From positions 1-57,361 of the forward strand of contig PAPH01000024.1 of NCBI GenBank assembly GCA_002709005.1: 57,361 bases of DNA, written 5' to 3'. The notes below the pieces were generated by a model. The model ran no database searches, was not told the DNA's origin, and saw nothing but the letters and a program-made list of their open reading frames with translations. The DNA comes from Hyphomicrobiales bacterium (GTDB lineage Bacteria > Pseudomonadota > Alphaproteobacteria > Rhizobiales > Rhizobiaceae). A program made the position numbers and the translations under genes. Shown here one piece after another: positions 26,173 through 35,554 of this stretch. Position 1 is the first letter of the stretch, and each line of letters starts with the position of its first letter.

Positions 26173-26589
26173 TCACTTCTCTTTTTTCTTGTACATGGCG
26201 AGCATCCGCTGGGTGACGAGGAAGCCACCGAAGATGTTCACCGAAGCGAGGATCAGCGCCACGAAGCCGAAGCCCGAAGCGTAACCCGAGAGCGAGGCGC
26301 CGACGGCAAGAAGCGCGCCGACCACGATCACCGAGGAGATGGCGTTGGTCACCGCCATCAGCGGCGTGTGCAGCGCAGGCGTCACCGACCAGACGACGTA
26401 GTAGCCGACGAAGATCGCCAGCACGAAGATCGCGAAGCGGAAGATGAAAGGATCGATCGCGCCGCCGGTCGCAGCATGGGCCATCGCGCCGGCGGCGTCC
26501 GCCATCTGTTCCGTCGCCGCCGCCGAATTGACGGCGTCGACGGCTGAATTAAGCTGTTCGAGCGCGTTGTCGAGTGCGGAACCGGCCAC
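26173..26589 (-). CDS. pntAB: NAD(P) transhydrogenase alpha-2 subunit
   Basis: The small membrane part of a split PntA: 138 residues with about three or four membrane helices ([54 protein letters not shown]). The N-terminal 40 residues are a hydrophilic Ala/Asn-rich helix. The start is GTG at 26589; its G is shared with the TAG stop of pntAA (TAGTG), which indicates translational coupling. The split alpha chain is typical of Alphaproteobacteria. Confidence 0.94.
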   Translation of the reverse strand: MAGSALDNALEQLNSAVDAVNSAAATEQMADAAGAMAHAATGGAIDPFIFRFAIFVLAIFVGYYVVWSVTPALHTPLMAVTNAISSVIVVGALLAVGASLSGYASGFGFVALILASVNIFGGFLVTQRMLAMYKKKEK

Positions 26590-27740
26590 TACGCTTCCCC
26601 CTTGCTTGTATCGCCGCCGAAGCCCGGATGGATCAGCTTGCCCGCATGGGTCAGAGCCGTGGCCTTGACGAGTTCGTCTTCGAGGTCGACCCGGATGTCC
26701 TGGGTCTCCTTGTCGATCATGGTCTGCAGGAACGTCAGCAGGTTCTTGGCATAAAGCAGCGAGGCGCTGGCCGGAATGCGCCCGGCAAGGTTCGGATAGC
26801 CGATCACGGTCACACCGCCGACGTTTGCCGCTTCGCCCATCACAGAGCCTTCGACATTACCGCCGCGCTCGACCGCGAGGTCGACGACCACCGAACCCTC
26901 CCGCATGGATTTCAGCATGTCCGCCGAGATCAGCTTCGGAGCGGGACGTCCGGGAATAAGCGCCGTGGTGATGACGATATCCTGCTTGGAGATGTGTTCT
27001 GCCACCAGCGCGGCCTGCTTGGCCTGGTAGTCCTTCGACATTTCCTTGGCGTAGCCGCCAGCCGTCTCTGCGGCCTTGAATTCCTCGTCCTCAACCGCGA
27101 TGAACTTGGCGCCGAGCGAAGCGACCTGTTCCTTGGCGGCGGGGCGCACGTCGGTTGCCGAAACCGCGGCACCCAGGCGGCGCGCTGTGGCGATCGCCTG
27201 CAGACCCGCAACGCCCGCGCCCATCACGAAGGCCTTGGCGGCGGGCACGGTGCCGGCCGCGGTCATCATCATCGGGAAGGCGCGCCCCAAAGTGTGCGCT
27301 GCCTCTATGACAGCCTGATAGCCGGCGAGGTTGGCTTGCGAAGAGAGAACATCCATCGACTGCGCACGGGTGATACGCGGCATCAGTTCCATCGCGAAGG
27401 AGGTCACGCCTGCATCAGCGAACGGCTTGAGCGCTTCCTCGTTGCCGTAGGGATCCATCTGCGTGAGCAGGATCGCGCCCGATTTCATCGCCTTGGCTTC
27501 CGCCTCCGAAGGACGGCGCACACGCAGAACCACGTCGGCCTTCCCGGCCTCCGTCGCCTTGACGATCTTGGCGCCAGCGGCTTCGAAATCGCTGTCGAGA
27601 ATGCGGGAACCCGCACCGGCCCCCTGCTCCACCGTCACCTCGAGACCGAGCGATGTCAGTTTCTTGACGGTTTCGGGCGAGGCGGCGACGCGTGTTTCAG
27701 CCGCGTCCTTCTCCTTGCCCACGAAAATGATGGACCCCAC
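26589..27740 (-). CDS. pntAA: NAD(P) transhydrogenase alpha-1 subunit
   Basis: The soluble NAD(H)-binding domain, 383 residues, related to alanine dehydrogenase. Key motifs are [20 protein letters not shown] near the N-terminus and the nucleotide-binding [21 protein letters not shown] chose GTG 27740 because GGGAGGGAA lies just upstream and homologues begin at about [11 protein letters not shown]; an in-frame ATG at 27782 would add 14 unrelated residues. The gene follows the aa3-oxidase subunit IV gene by 74 bases, so both may share a transcript. Confidence 0.94.
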   Translation of the reverse strand: MGSIIFVGKEKDAAETRVAASPETVKKLTSLGLEVTVEQGAGAGSRILDSDFEAAGAKIVKATEAGKADVVLRVRRPSEAEAKAMKSGAILLTQMDPYGNEEALKPFADAGVTSFAMELMPRITRAQSMDVLSSQANLAGYQAVIEAAHTLGRAFPMMMTAAGTVPAAKAFVMGAGVAGLQAIATARRLGAAVSATDVRPAAKEQVASLGAKFIAVEDEEFKAAETAGGYAKEMSKDYQAKQAALVAEHISKQDIVITTALIPGRPAPKLISADMLKSMREGSVVVDLAVERGGNVEGSVMGEAANVGGVTVIGYPNLAGRIPASASLLYAKNLLTFLQTMIDKETQDIRVDLEDELVKATALTHAGKLIHPGFGGDTSKGEA

Positions 27741-27814
27741 GGTTCCCTCCCCATGGTCAAATACAATACGACCGACCGGCATGTCGAAACACGCGCGGCC
27801 GGCCAGAAATCAGT

Positions 27815-28039
27815 CTAGCGCAGGATGTAGACGCCGATTGCGCTCAGGAGCACGAACAGGATCAGGCTGGAAAAGAAGCCTGCGGGGGTGAAAAAGAAGA
27901 ATGCCATGGCGATCAGCAGCGTGACGATATGCAGCGTGCCGTACTTCGCTCCCGCCAGAAACATGGAATAGGTTTTTTCGTGCTCGTTATAGTCCATTTC
28001 GGCGCCGACTTCGGCCGGGCCTTCGACATGTTCAGCCAT
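27815..28039 (-). CDS. aa3-type cytochrome c oxidase subunit IV
   Basis: A 74-residue protein of the COX4_pro_2 family: an acidic N-terminus, MDYNEHEKTYSMFL, then two hydrophobic helices (TLHIVTLLIAMAFFFFTPA and LILFVLLSAIGVYIL). It is an accessory subunit of the alphaproteobacterial aa3 oxidase, far from the main oxidase genes, which are not in this window. Its place just upstream of the transhydrogenase genes is common in Hyphomicrobiales. Confidence 0.9.
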   Translation of the reverse strand: MAEHVEGPAEVGAEMDYNEHEKTYSMFLAGAKYGTLHIVTLLIAMAFFFFTPAGFFSSLILFVLLSAIGVYILR

Positions 28040-28172
28040 GGGGAACTCCCTCGAATTTCTCTCCGATGGGATCGCTTACACAATGGCCCCCGGTTGTGCA
28101 AGGAATCCCGGCCTCCCGCACCTTAAAGACGGCGGATAAAGTGGATGCCGCCCCCTCAAGCCTGGTGCCCGC

Positions 28173-28907
28173 CTAGTGGATGCGCGCCTGGGCATAGCGC
28201 GCCGTGGGACGCACGGTCAGCACCGGCGCGCCGACGGCAGACGCCGGCGCGAACATCATCCGCCGCTCGAAGGCTTCGGAGTTGAAGAACGGGAAGCGCC
28301 GGTAGATGCCCTGGAGTTCCTGATGCGCATCGGAACCGTAGAGTTCCACCATGCTGGAGAACCGCTCGATATAGCGCGGCTCGACCATCGGACGCGAATT
28401 GAAGATCCGCTGGTAGAACGCCTTGTGGTTCGGCTTGATCACCGACAGGCAGTAATCGGCATTGAAGAAGTCCGTCGCCATGGTGGCAACCCTGAGCGTC
28501 AGATAGGGAATGCCGGGCACGTCGCGGACCACCTGCGGATCGGCGGCGAAGCGGACAGGATCGATGAAGCTGCGGCCGGCATCGAGCAGCGGCGCCATCA
28601 CGTCGGGAAAGCAGCTCGTGGCGAGAGAGGTCTTCTGGTTCTGCGTGACGTGATGAATGCGCAGCGTCGCGACCAGTTTTTCCTCGTAGTGAATGCCGAT
28701 CACATGGGCGTTGGGCGCGAAGTCCTCGTCGTCGATCATCATCGATCCGGCCTTCGGCGCCAAGCCGATCTGGTCGTAGGCCTTGTAGCGAATCCGGGCG
28801 ACAGCCTCGAGATCCTCGCTCGTTTCGATTCGACGATACTCGACGCTATCAAGCAGCCGCATCATACGGTTGACGAAACCAGACGTCCCTTTTTGTTCGA
28901 CTCGCAT
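28173..28907 (-). CDS. FeeM/LuxI-fold N-acyltransferase, putative
   Basis: A 244-residue protein resembling N-acyl amino acid synthase FeeM and LuxI-type autoinducer synthases (GNAT fold). The pattern RIRYKAYDQIG, then DDEDFAPNAHVIGIHYE and LVATLRIHHV, has the spacing of conserved residues in these families. The C-terminal third is rich in aromatic and basic residues and is not assigned. TTG 28919 opens the frame, but ATG 28907 follows GGGGG at 5 bases and was chosen. The acyl donor, acceptor and product are unknown. It is preceded by a CtrA-like box and an AT-rich promoter region. Confidence 0.72.
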   Translation of the reverse strand: MRVEQKGTSGFVNRMMRLLDSVEYRRIETSEDLEAVARIRYKAYDQIGLAPKAGSMMIDDEDFAPNAHVIGIHYEEKLVATLRIHHVTQNQKTSLATSCFPDVMAPLLDAGRSFIDPVRFAADPQVVRDVPGIPYLTLRVATMATDFFNADYCLSVIKPNHKAFYQRIFNSRPMVEPRYIERFSSMVELYGSDAHQELQGIYRRFPFFNSEAFERRMMFAPASAVGAPVLTVRPTARYAQARIH

Positions 28908-28947
28908 ACCTGCCCCCAAAGGAAAACCAATGGATAAAAGTTTAACT

Positions 28948-28962
28948 TTAACTCTCTGTTAA
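28948..28962 (-). promoter_or_regulatory. CtrA-like box TTAA-N7-TTAA
   Basis: The segment TTAACTCTCTGTTAA is an exact TTAA-N7-TTAA, the full recognition site of the cell-cycle regulator CtrA. Another TTAA lies 2 bases to the left (28942-28945), and a TTAAC half-site lies at 29007-29011. The box is 41 bases upstream of the FeeM-like ATG, within the expected promoter. Confidence 0.55.
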
Positions 28963-29093
28963 GCAAAGTCGAAACGCCGAGCCCGGTCGGTTACATGCGA
29001 ACGTAGTTAACGAAACCGGCCGGATTTTAGGGCTCTCCGGCCAATTCTATGAATAAATAGGGGGGATATTTGAGACCCGGACCGCGGTGCTTC

Positions 29094-31421
29094 TCAACGG
29101 CCGGCGCGGCGCGGCAGCTTTTTCGACGGCTTGGCCTCTTTGCCGCTCGCCGCTCCGGCCATCCTTTGTGCCAGATCATGAAACAGCGCGGCCGGCATGG
29201 GCGCGCCGAAAATGAAGCCTTGGATCAGATCGGCACAATCGTTCTCGAGGATGATCTTCAGTTGCTCCTCGGTCTCCACGCCTTCGATGACGATCGAAAG
29301 ACCGAGCTCGCGCGACAGATTGACGATCCCGCGGAGCAGTTTGAGCTTGCGGGCGTCTTCGGTGATGTTGGCGACGAAGGCGCGATCGATCTTGACCTTG
29401 TTGAGCGGAAGGATGTCGAGATAGCTCAGGCTCGAATAGCCGGTCCCGAAATCGTCGATGGCGATGGTGATGCCCCGCGAACGGAAGGTCTCCAGCATGC
29501 GGCGGACCGAATTCGGATCGTCGACCAGAGCGCTTTCGGTGATCTCCAGATGAAGCCGCTGCGGCGGCAGCCCGTGCCGTTCGAGCGCGTCGTCAACCAC
29601 TCTGACGATCTCCGCGTTGATCAGGTCGTATGCCGACAGATTGACGGAGACAAAGAGATCCTCCTGCCAGCCGACGCAATCCTCAACCGCACGATTGATC
29701 ATGCAGCGGGTGAGATCGTTGACGATCCCCATTTCCTCGGCCAGCGGAATATAGACTGCCGGCGAGATCGGTCCCATTTCCGGGTGCCGCCAGCGCGACA
29801 GTGCCTCTGCACCGGCGATCCGGGTTCCGTCGGGCAGGAACATCGGCTGATAGGCGACACCGATCGTGCCGTTGACGATGGCATCGCGCAGATCGCCCTT
29901 CAGCTTCTGACGGGCAGAATACTTCTCGTCCATGGAATCGACAAACAGCGACCAGCGGTTCTTGTCGCGGCGCTTGGCGTCGTAAAGCGCGAGGTCCGCG
30001 CGGATGTGAAGATCCTCGAGAACGGTAGCACCCGCCAGCGAAATCGCCACCCCGCCGCTGACGGTCACGAAGATGCGGTTACCGTCGATCTGGTAGTGGC
30101 CGCACAGGGCCGCCGAAATCCTGTCCATCCATTCGCCAAGAGCGGTCAGATCGGGAATATCGGGGAAGAACAGCACGAATTCATCGCCGCCGAAACGCGA
30201 ACAGACCAGATGCTCTCCGCCGATCTCGCTGAGATTTGCGGCCACCGCCTGCAAGAGCCTGTCGCCCGCCACGTGCCCCTTGGTGTCGTTGACATGCTTG
30301 AAATCGTCGAGGTCGAACACCGCAAGGGCGACCTGCCGGTTCTTTTTCAGTTTCGCAAGGCGCGCGGAGGCCAGCTCCTGGAACCAGTTGCGGTTCGGAA
30401 GTCCGGTCAGTGCGTCATAGCGGGCCATCTGGAGGATCTTCTCCTCCTGCCGGATACGCGCGGTGACGTCCTCGAATATGAGAACCACGCCGTTTCCGCC
30501 CCGCAGCCGGGAGGTGAACTCCAGCCATGTGTCATCGGTGAAACGGATGAGAAGCCGCCGGTCCCGGCCGCTTGCGAGGTTTTCGATCCTGCGCGTGACG
30601 CTCTCGAGATCCTCGGGGGGCAGGATGCCGTTGCGGGCGGCCAGCCTCAGCGCCAGCCGCAATGTCCGGCCCCTGAGGTCGATGCTCGACTGGACCCGGA
30701 AGATCTCGCGCGCCTTGTTGTTGAGCACTTCAATACGGCCGTCGCCATCAAGCATGAACAGGCCGTGCGACATGTTGTTGAGCGCGATGTCGAAGCGCTC
30801 GGCGAGCTGCGCCGCCTTGCGCTCCGCCATGACCGTATTGAAGAGAAACTCGCGCACCCCGTTGGCCATCGATCGCGTGGTCATGAACAGGGGCAGCAGA
30901 AGAACCGCCAGAACCACCATGAACGGATCACGAAGGATGAGAAAACCGGCGGTCAGCGGCAGACAGACGGAGAGCACCATCATGTCCACGTTGAAACGCG
31001 AGCCGAAATTGCGGCCGACGACAGATATCAGGCTGGCCAGCGTGATCGAGATCGAAGCCAGTTCGGCAAAGGCATCCCGTGAGACCACCAGCGCGTAGGC
31101 GCACATGATGCCGAGCGTCAGGGCGCCCGCCACCGGCCCGGCCACGTAGTAGCGCTCCCATTTGAGGGTGTCTGCCATGGTGAAATTGCTGGTGTCGCAA
31201 CGATCGAAGGCCAGCATGCCGGCCATGCGCGCCGCCCAGATCAGCGTCATAGCGACGCCGATATAAAGGTAGAACGGATCGCTGGTCTTGAAGAAGATCG
31301 CCGATGCAGTGATGACGTGCGCAATCAGACCGGTAAACAGCGTACCGCGCTTGAGATACAGCGATCGGACAAAAGACAGCCGGACCTCTGCCGCATCATT
31401 GTCCCGATTGGTTGGCAGCAT
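29094..31421 (-). CDS. Membrane GGDEF-EAL c-di-GMP enzyme
   Basis: A 775-residue protein with about five or six N-terminal membrane helices (to about residue 190), a PAS-like segment (NNMSHGLFMLDGDGRIEVLN), a GGDEF domain and an EAL domain. The cyclase motif is intact (SRFGGDEFVLFF) but no RxxD inhibitory site precedes it. The phosphodiesterase domain has EALSRW, SVNLSA, LEITES, IDDFGTGYSSL, KIDRAF and IEGVET, so it should be catalytically active. The net direction of activity cannot be told. The gene is apparently monocistronic; its upstream region is AT-rich. Confidence 0.94.
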   Translation of the reverse strand: MLPTNRDNDAAEVRLSFVRSLYLKRGTLFTGLIAHVITASAIFFKTSDPFYLYIGVAMTLIWAARMAGMLAFDRCDTSNFTMADTLKWERYYVAGPVAGALTLGIMCAYALVVSRDAFAELASISITLASLISVVGRNFGSRFNVDMMVLSVCLPLTAGFLILRDPFMVVLAVLLLPLFMTTRSMANGVREFLFNTVMAERKAAQLAERFDIALNNMSHGLFMLDGDGRIEVLNNKAREIFRVQSSIDLRGRTLRLALRLAARNGILPPEDLESVTRRIENLASGRDRRLLIRFTDDTWLEFTSRLRGGNGVVLIFEDVTARIRQEEKILQMARYDALTGLPNRNWFQELASARLAKLKKNRQVALAVFDLDDFKHVNDTKGHVAGDRLLQAVAANLSEIGGEHLVCSRFGGDEFVLFFPDIPDLTALGEWMDRISAALCGHYQIDGNRIFVTVSGGVAISLAGATVLEDLHIRADLALYDAKRRDKNRWSLFVDSMDEKYSARQKLKGDLRDAIVNGTIGVAYQPMFLPDGTRIAGAEALSRWRHPEMGPISPAVYIPLAEEMGIVNDLTRCMINRAVEDCVGWQEDLFVSVNLSAYDLINAEIVRVVDDALERHGLPPQRLHLEITESALVDDPNSVRRMLETFRSRGITIAIDDFGTGYSSLSYLDILPLNKVKIDRAFVANITEDARKLKLLRGIVNLSRELGLSIVIEGVETEEQLKIILENDCADLIQGFIFGAPMPAALFHDLAQRMAGAASGKEAKPSKKLPRRAGR

Positions 31422-31581
31422 GCTTTATACCTGTGTCAGCGTATGCCGGCAATTTACACCATACACAATTAATAGAGTGTTGAGGCTGACGATTACCCAA
31501 GATTGCAATCAGAATTTTTGCAATTGATCCAAGTATGCATGTATCGTTTCGAAATCAACAAAAGTATTTCAGGTTGCATAT

Positions 31582-34500
31582 CTACTCTGCAGCAAGTCGG
31601 CTTTTGTCATATTTCTGCGTTTCAGAATTTCCTAGTAAGTTTTCCTTGTATTGATTTGCCGCATGCAGGGAGGCTTCGCGGATATATCCAAATCCCCGTA
31701 TTTTTTCTGGATATATGAGAAAATCGATAGCTGTTGAAAGATTTTCCCTGTCGAGAATTCGAGATATTTCCTCGATGTCGGCGATGTAGGCGGCGATCAG
31801 CGCCCGCTCGGATCGCCTCTCGGTTGTATAGGCGAAGGGATCGCACCAGAGCCCCCGAATCGACCGGAGCGCCGCCAGCAGTCGGAATCCATGGCGTATG
31901 GACGGACCGAAGCGCATCTTGCGCGGCCGACCGGAGGCATCCTTCGGCGCCAGGATCGGGGGAGCGAGATGGAACTCCAGCCTGTCGTAGCTCTCGAACT
32001 GGGCATCGAGCTTCTCCTGGAACCTGCCATCCGAGAACAGTCGCGCAACTTCGTACTCGTCCTTGATTGCCATCAGCTTGTGGAGCGATCGCGCCGCTGC
32101 TTTCGTTGCCTCGCCCGCCGCCCCGAAAATGCGCGTCTCCGCTTGCACCAGCGGCGCGAGCGCCTCACGATACCGCCGGGCATAAGCTGCATTCTGGTAG
32201 ACGGCGAGATCGCGCGCTCTCCGGTCGATGAGCTGTTCCGGCGTCATCTGATCCGCCGGAGCCAGTTCACCCGTCACGCCCGAAAGAGCAAGCACAGAGG
32301 CCGGATCGTAAGCCGCGCGCCGCCCCCAGCGGAAAGCCGAAATGTTCATCTCCACGGCCTGGCCGTTGAGCGCGATCGCCTTCTCTACTGCATCCGCCGA
32401 GACCGGCAACGCGCCGCGCTGGCAGGCAATGCCGAGCATGAACATGTTGGCAGCAATGGCGTTGCCGAAAAGACGGTTGGCCGTCAGCGCCGCGTCGAAG
32501 AAAGTGGTCCGTTCCGCTCCCGCCGCCTTTACGATGGCCCGCTTTATCCGCTCCGCTGGCAGCGAGAAATCGGCATCGCGGGTAAAATCTCCCGGCATGA
32601 CCTCGGCCGTGTTGACCACGAATTCGGTCTCGCCTTCGCGCACGGCGGAAAGGACTTTCGACGAACCGGAAACGACCAGATCGCAACCGAGAATGAGATC
32701 GGCCTTACCCGCCGACACCCGGATCGCGTGGATGTCTTCCGGGCGGGGGGCGATACGGACGTGGCTGTAGACCGCCCCGCCCTTCTGCGCCAGACCGGCC
32801 ATGTCGATCATGCCGCAGCCGCGGCCTTCGAGATGGGCGGCCATGCCGAGAATGGCGCCGATGGTCACCACGCCCGTTCCGCCCACACCATCGATGATCG
32901 CCGCCCAGCCCCTGTCGAGCGGGTGGACAGCCGCATCGGGTACGCCGTCGAGGGGATTGCCGGCAGATTTCGCCGCCCCGGCGCCGGACTTGCGGATCTT
33001 GCCTCCATGCACTGTGACGAAGGACGGGCAGAACCCGTCGAGGCAGGAGAAATCCTTGTTGCAGTTGGACTGGTCGATGCGCCGCTTGCGGCCGAACTCG
33101 GTCTCCACCGGCTGCACCGAAACGCAGTTCGACTTCACCCCGCAATCTCCGCAGCCCTCGCAGACCATCTCGTTGATGAAGACGCGCTTGTCCGGATCTG
33201 GATAGGAGCCGCGCTTCCGACGGCGGCGCTTTTCCGCGGCACAGGTCTGGTCATAGAGCAGAACCGAAACGCCCCGCACCTCGCGCAACTCACGCTGCAC
33301 GGTATCGAGTTCATCGCGGTGATGGATGGTCATCCTGTCCGGCCAGGAAATGGTGCCGGGATACCGGTCCGGATCATCCGATACGAGCGCGATGCGTTCG
33401 ACACCCTCGGCGCGCACCTGCCGGGCGATAGCGTCCACCGTCAGCCCGCCCTCATGGGCCTGGCCGCCTGTCATGGCAACCGCGTCGTTATAGAGGATCT
33501 TGTAGGTGATGTTGGCTTTCGACGAGAGTGCAAACCGGATCGCCAGCGTGCCGGAATGATTATAGGTGCCGTCGCCGAGATTCTGGAACAAATGCGGACG
33601 AGCGGTGAACGGCGCCTGCCCAACCCACTGTGCGCCCTCCCCGCCCATCTGGGTGAAGCCCTGCGTCTGCCGGTCCATCCACAGCGCCATGTAGGAGCAG
33701 CCGATGCCGGCGGCCGCAATCGATCCCTCGGGTACGTTCGTCGACGTATTGTGCGGGCAGCCAGAACAGAAATGCGGCGTCCGCCTGGCCACGTCCTCCA
33801 TGCCGGCGAGCATCGACTGGAACTGCCGGAGGCGCTTCACGCGATCATCGAGTTCCTGCGAATGTCCCACCACCCTGAGAATGCGCTCGCCGACGGCGAC
33901 CGCGATCTCGTTGGGATCGAGCGCGCCGCCTGCAGGGAACAGCCAGTTGCCTGTTTCGTCCTGCTTGCCGACGATCACCGGCTGGTTGGCGGTTCCATAG
34001 AGCGCCTCGCGCAACTGGCTTTCGAGCAACGACCGCTTTTCCTCGACCACCACGACCAGATCGAGCCCCGCCGCGAACTCTGCCGCGTCCTCGCGGTCGA
34101 ACGGCCAGGGAGCGGCAACCTTGAACAGCCGCAGACCGATCTCGGCGGCACGGCCCTCGTCGATGCCGAGATCGGCGAGCGCCTGCCGGGTGTCGAGATA
34201 GCTCTTGCCGACGGTCAGGATACCGATCCTCGGATTGGCGCCGCCGGACCAGACGATCCGGTTGAGCCGGTTGGCGCGGATGAACAGTCCCGCGGCCTGA
34301 CGCTTGTAATGGTGCAGCCGCGTTTCCTGGCCGAGAAAATCGAGATCGTTGGCGCGGATGTTCAGCCCGCCGGGAGGTCCGTCGAACTCCGGGACAACGA
34401 TATCCAGCCGCTCGATACCGCCGTCGACGGAAGCCGTCGATTCGACGTTGTCCTTGACGCATTTGAGCCCGACCCAGAGACCGGAGAAACGTGACAGCGC

Positions 34501-35061
34501 GTAACCGTAAAGCCCGTAGTCGATGATCTCCTGAACGCCGGCCGGATTGAGAACCGGGATCATGGCGTTGACCATGTTGAATTCGGTCTGGTGCGCGTTG
34601 GTCGAGGATTCCGCGGTGTGGTCGTCGCCCATCAGCGCCAGCACGCCGCCGTGGCGGCCGCTGCCGGCGAGATTGCCGTGGCGGAACACGTCGCCCGCCC
34701 GGTCAACGCCCGGCCCCTTGCCGTACCACAGCGCGAAGGTCCCGTCGTAGCGCGAGAGCGGATCGAGCCCGGTCTCCTGCGATCCCCAGCAGGCTGTTGC
34801 CGCCAGTTCCTCGTTCAGCCCCGGCTGAAAGACGACGTTGTGGGGCTCGAGCCGGGAGCGGGCCTGAAAGAACTGCTGGTCGAGCCCGCCGAGGGGCGAG
34901 CCGCGATAGCCCGACACGAAGCCGGCGGTCTTCAGCCCGCCGCGGCGGTCACGCTCGTGCTGCATCATCATCAGCCTTACGACGGCCTGTGCGCCGGTTA
35001 CGAAGACCTTGTCCTTCGACAGATCGTATTTGTTGTCCAGACTCACGTCATGCAGCGTCAT
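31582..35061 (-). CDS. Indolepyruvate ferredoxin oxidoreductase (fused)
   Basis: A 1159-residue single-chain enzyme of the indolepyruvate/aryl-2-oxoacid ferredoxin oxidoreductase family. It decarboxylates 2-oxoacids with CoA and reduces an iron-sulfur carrier. Order of parts: pyrimidine-binding domain (VGLKCVKDNVESTASVDGG), TPP domain (CSGCPHNTSTNVPEGS, then LFQNLGDGTYNHSGTLAIRF), a cysteine-rich 4Fe-4S segment (MVCEGCGDCGVKSNC), and a gamma-type domain (IDGVGGTGVVTIGAILG). The frame continues upstream to 35127, but MTLHDVSLDNKYDLSK is the natural start. The last 60 codons are unusually AT-rich. The 2-oxoacid specificity is not clear from sequence. Confidence 0.93.
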   Translation of the reverse strand: MTLHDVSLDNKYDLSKDKVFVTGAQAVVRLMMMQHERDRRGGLKTAGFVSGYRGSPLGGLDQQFFQARSRLEPHNVVFQPGLNEELAATACWGSQETGLDPLSRYDGTFALWYGKGPGVDRAGDVFRHGNLAGSGRHGGVLALMGDDHTAESSTNAHQTEFNMVNAMIPVLNPAGVQEIIDYGLYGYALSRFSGLWVGLKCVKDNVESTASVDGGIERLDIVVPEFDGPPGGLNIRANDLDFLGQETRLHHYKRQAAGLFIRANRLNRIVWSGGANPRIGILTVGKSYLDTRQALADLGIDEGRAAEIGLRLFKVAAPWPFDREDAAEFAAGLDLVVVVEEKRSLLESQLREALYGTANQPVIVGKQDETGNWLFPAGGALDPNEIAVAVGERILRVVGHSQELDDRVKRLRQFQSMLAGMEDVARRTPHFCSGCPHNTSTNVPEGSIAAAGIGCSYMALWMDRQTQGFTQMGGEGAQWVGQAPFTARPHLFQNLGDGTYNHSGTLAIRFALSSKANITYKILYNDAVAMTGGQAHEGGLTVDAIARQVRAEGVERIALVSDDPDRYPGTISWPDRMTIHHRDELDTVQRELREVRGVSVLLYDQTCAAEKRRRRKRGSYPDPDKRVFINEMVCEGCGDCGVKSNCVSVQPVETEFGRKRRIDQSNCNKDFSCLDGFCPSFVTVHGGKIRKSGAGAAKSAGNPLDGVPDAAVHPLDRGWAAIIDGVGGTGVVTIGAILGMAAHLEGRGCGMIDMAGLAQKGGAVYSHVRIAPRPEDIHAIRVSAGKADLILGCDLVVSGSSKVLSAVREGETEFVVNTAEVMPGDFTRDADFSLPAERIKRAIVKAAGAERTTFFDAALTANRLFGNAIAANMFMLGIACQRGALPVSADAVEKAIALNGQAVEMNISAFRWGRRAAYDPASVLALSGVTGELAPADQMTPEQLIDRRARDLAVYQNAAYARRYREALAPLVQAETRIFGAAGEATKAAARSLHKLMAIKDEYEVARLFSDGRFQEKLDAQFESYDRLEFHLAPPILAPKDASGRPRKMRFGPSIRHGFRLLAALRSIRGLWCDPFAYTTERRSERALIAAYIADIEEISRILDRENLSTAIDFLIYPEKIRGFGYIREASLHAANQYKENLLGNSETQKYDKSRLAAE

Positions 35062-35554
35062 GCGAATTCTCCCTGACGCCCGAACCGGTGTTCTCCTCCC
35101 CCGCTTCCGGCGTCTTTCTCCTGGCACGGAGTGTTCAACGCAATCGCGTTGCGGTCAATCGTCAATCGGGGAATGACAATGCTGCGCTCAGCGGGCGATT
35201 GTATGGCCGTCGTCAATCCGCTCGCGGCTCCGGGCACATAGACGCTCGCCTGTCGTTGACGCGGATACCACGCTGCCCAAGCGAAGTTCGGCAGGCCCCC
35301 GGCCGGCAAAGCCGGTGCCCGCCACGAAATCGCGCATCCTTCTAAAGTATCATTCAAGGCTCATTCAACCGGACGTCGCAAGAAGCCCGGATCTCCGGGC
35401 ATTTCGCGGTTCGCTCACATACACCTCGCGGCGCAATCGCGCGTTGCTTCACCCGGGTGTAAGCTGGTATTGGGTGGCAAGAAAAACGGTCGTGCTCTAC
35501 CGGCCAATAATGGGGATCCCCCGGGCGATGACGGTCCGGCAAAGGGAGGAACGT
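35062..35554. other. Divergent region between IOR and dctQ
   Basis: No gene is visible in these 493 bases; the frames that run through it have no ribosome-binding site or family signal. It must hold the leftward promoter of the 2-oxoacid oxidoreductase (see 35130-35158) and the rightward promoter of dctQM. The dctQ frame runs back to 35315, but the AAAGGGAGGA at 35541-35550 fixes the start at 35555. I found no sigma-54 site with both GG and GC elements. Confidence 0.5.
35130..35158 (-). promoter_or_regulatory. Candidate promoter with operator in its spacer
   Basis: On the minus strand TTGACC (35158-35153) and AACACT (35135-35130) are separated by exactly 17 bases. The spacer is occupied by the perfect palindrome CAACGC-AATC-GCGTTG (35136-35151). 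The -10 is weak. The arrangement suggests a regulated promoter 69-97 bases upstream of the oxidoreductase ATG. Confidence 0.4.

Noticed and set aside
29070..31082. 670-codon frame opposite the GGDEF-EAL gene
   Set aside because: Shadow of a well-supported gene; its translation is compositionally odd (Asp/Arg/His-rich) with no domain.
31891..34494. 867-codon frame opposite the indolepyruvate oxidoreductase gene
   Set aside because: Antisense shadow; the opposite strand has TPP and iron-sulfur motifs in frame.
35123..35141. TGGCACG-like sigma-54 site ahead of dctQ
   Set aside because: The -12 element is GTTC instead of TTGC, and it lies 400 bases from the gene.
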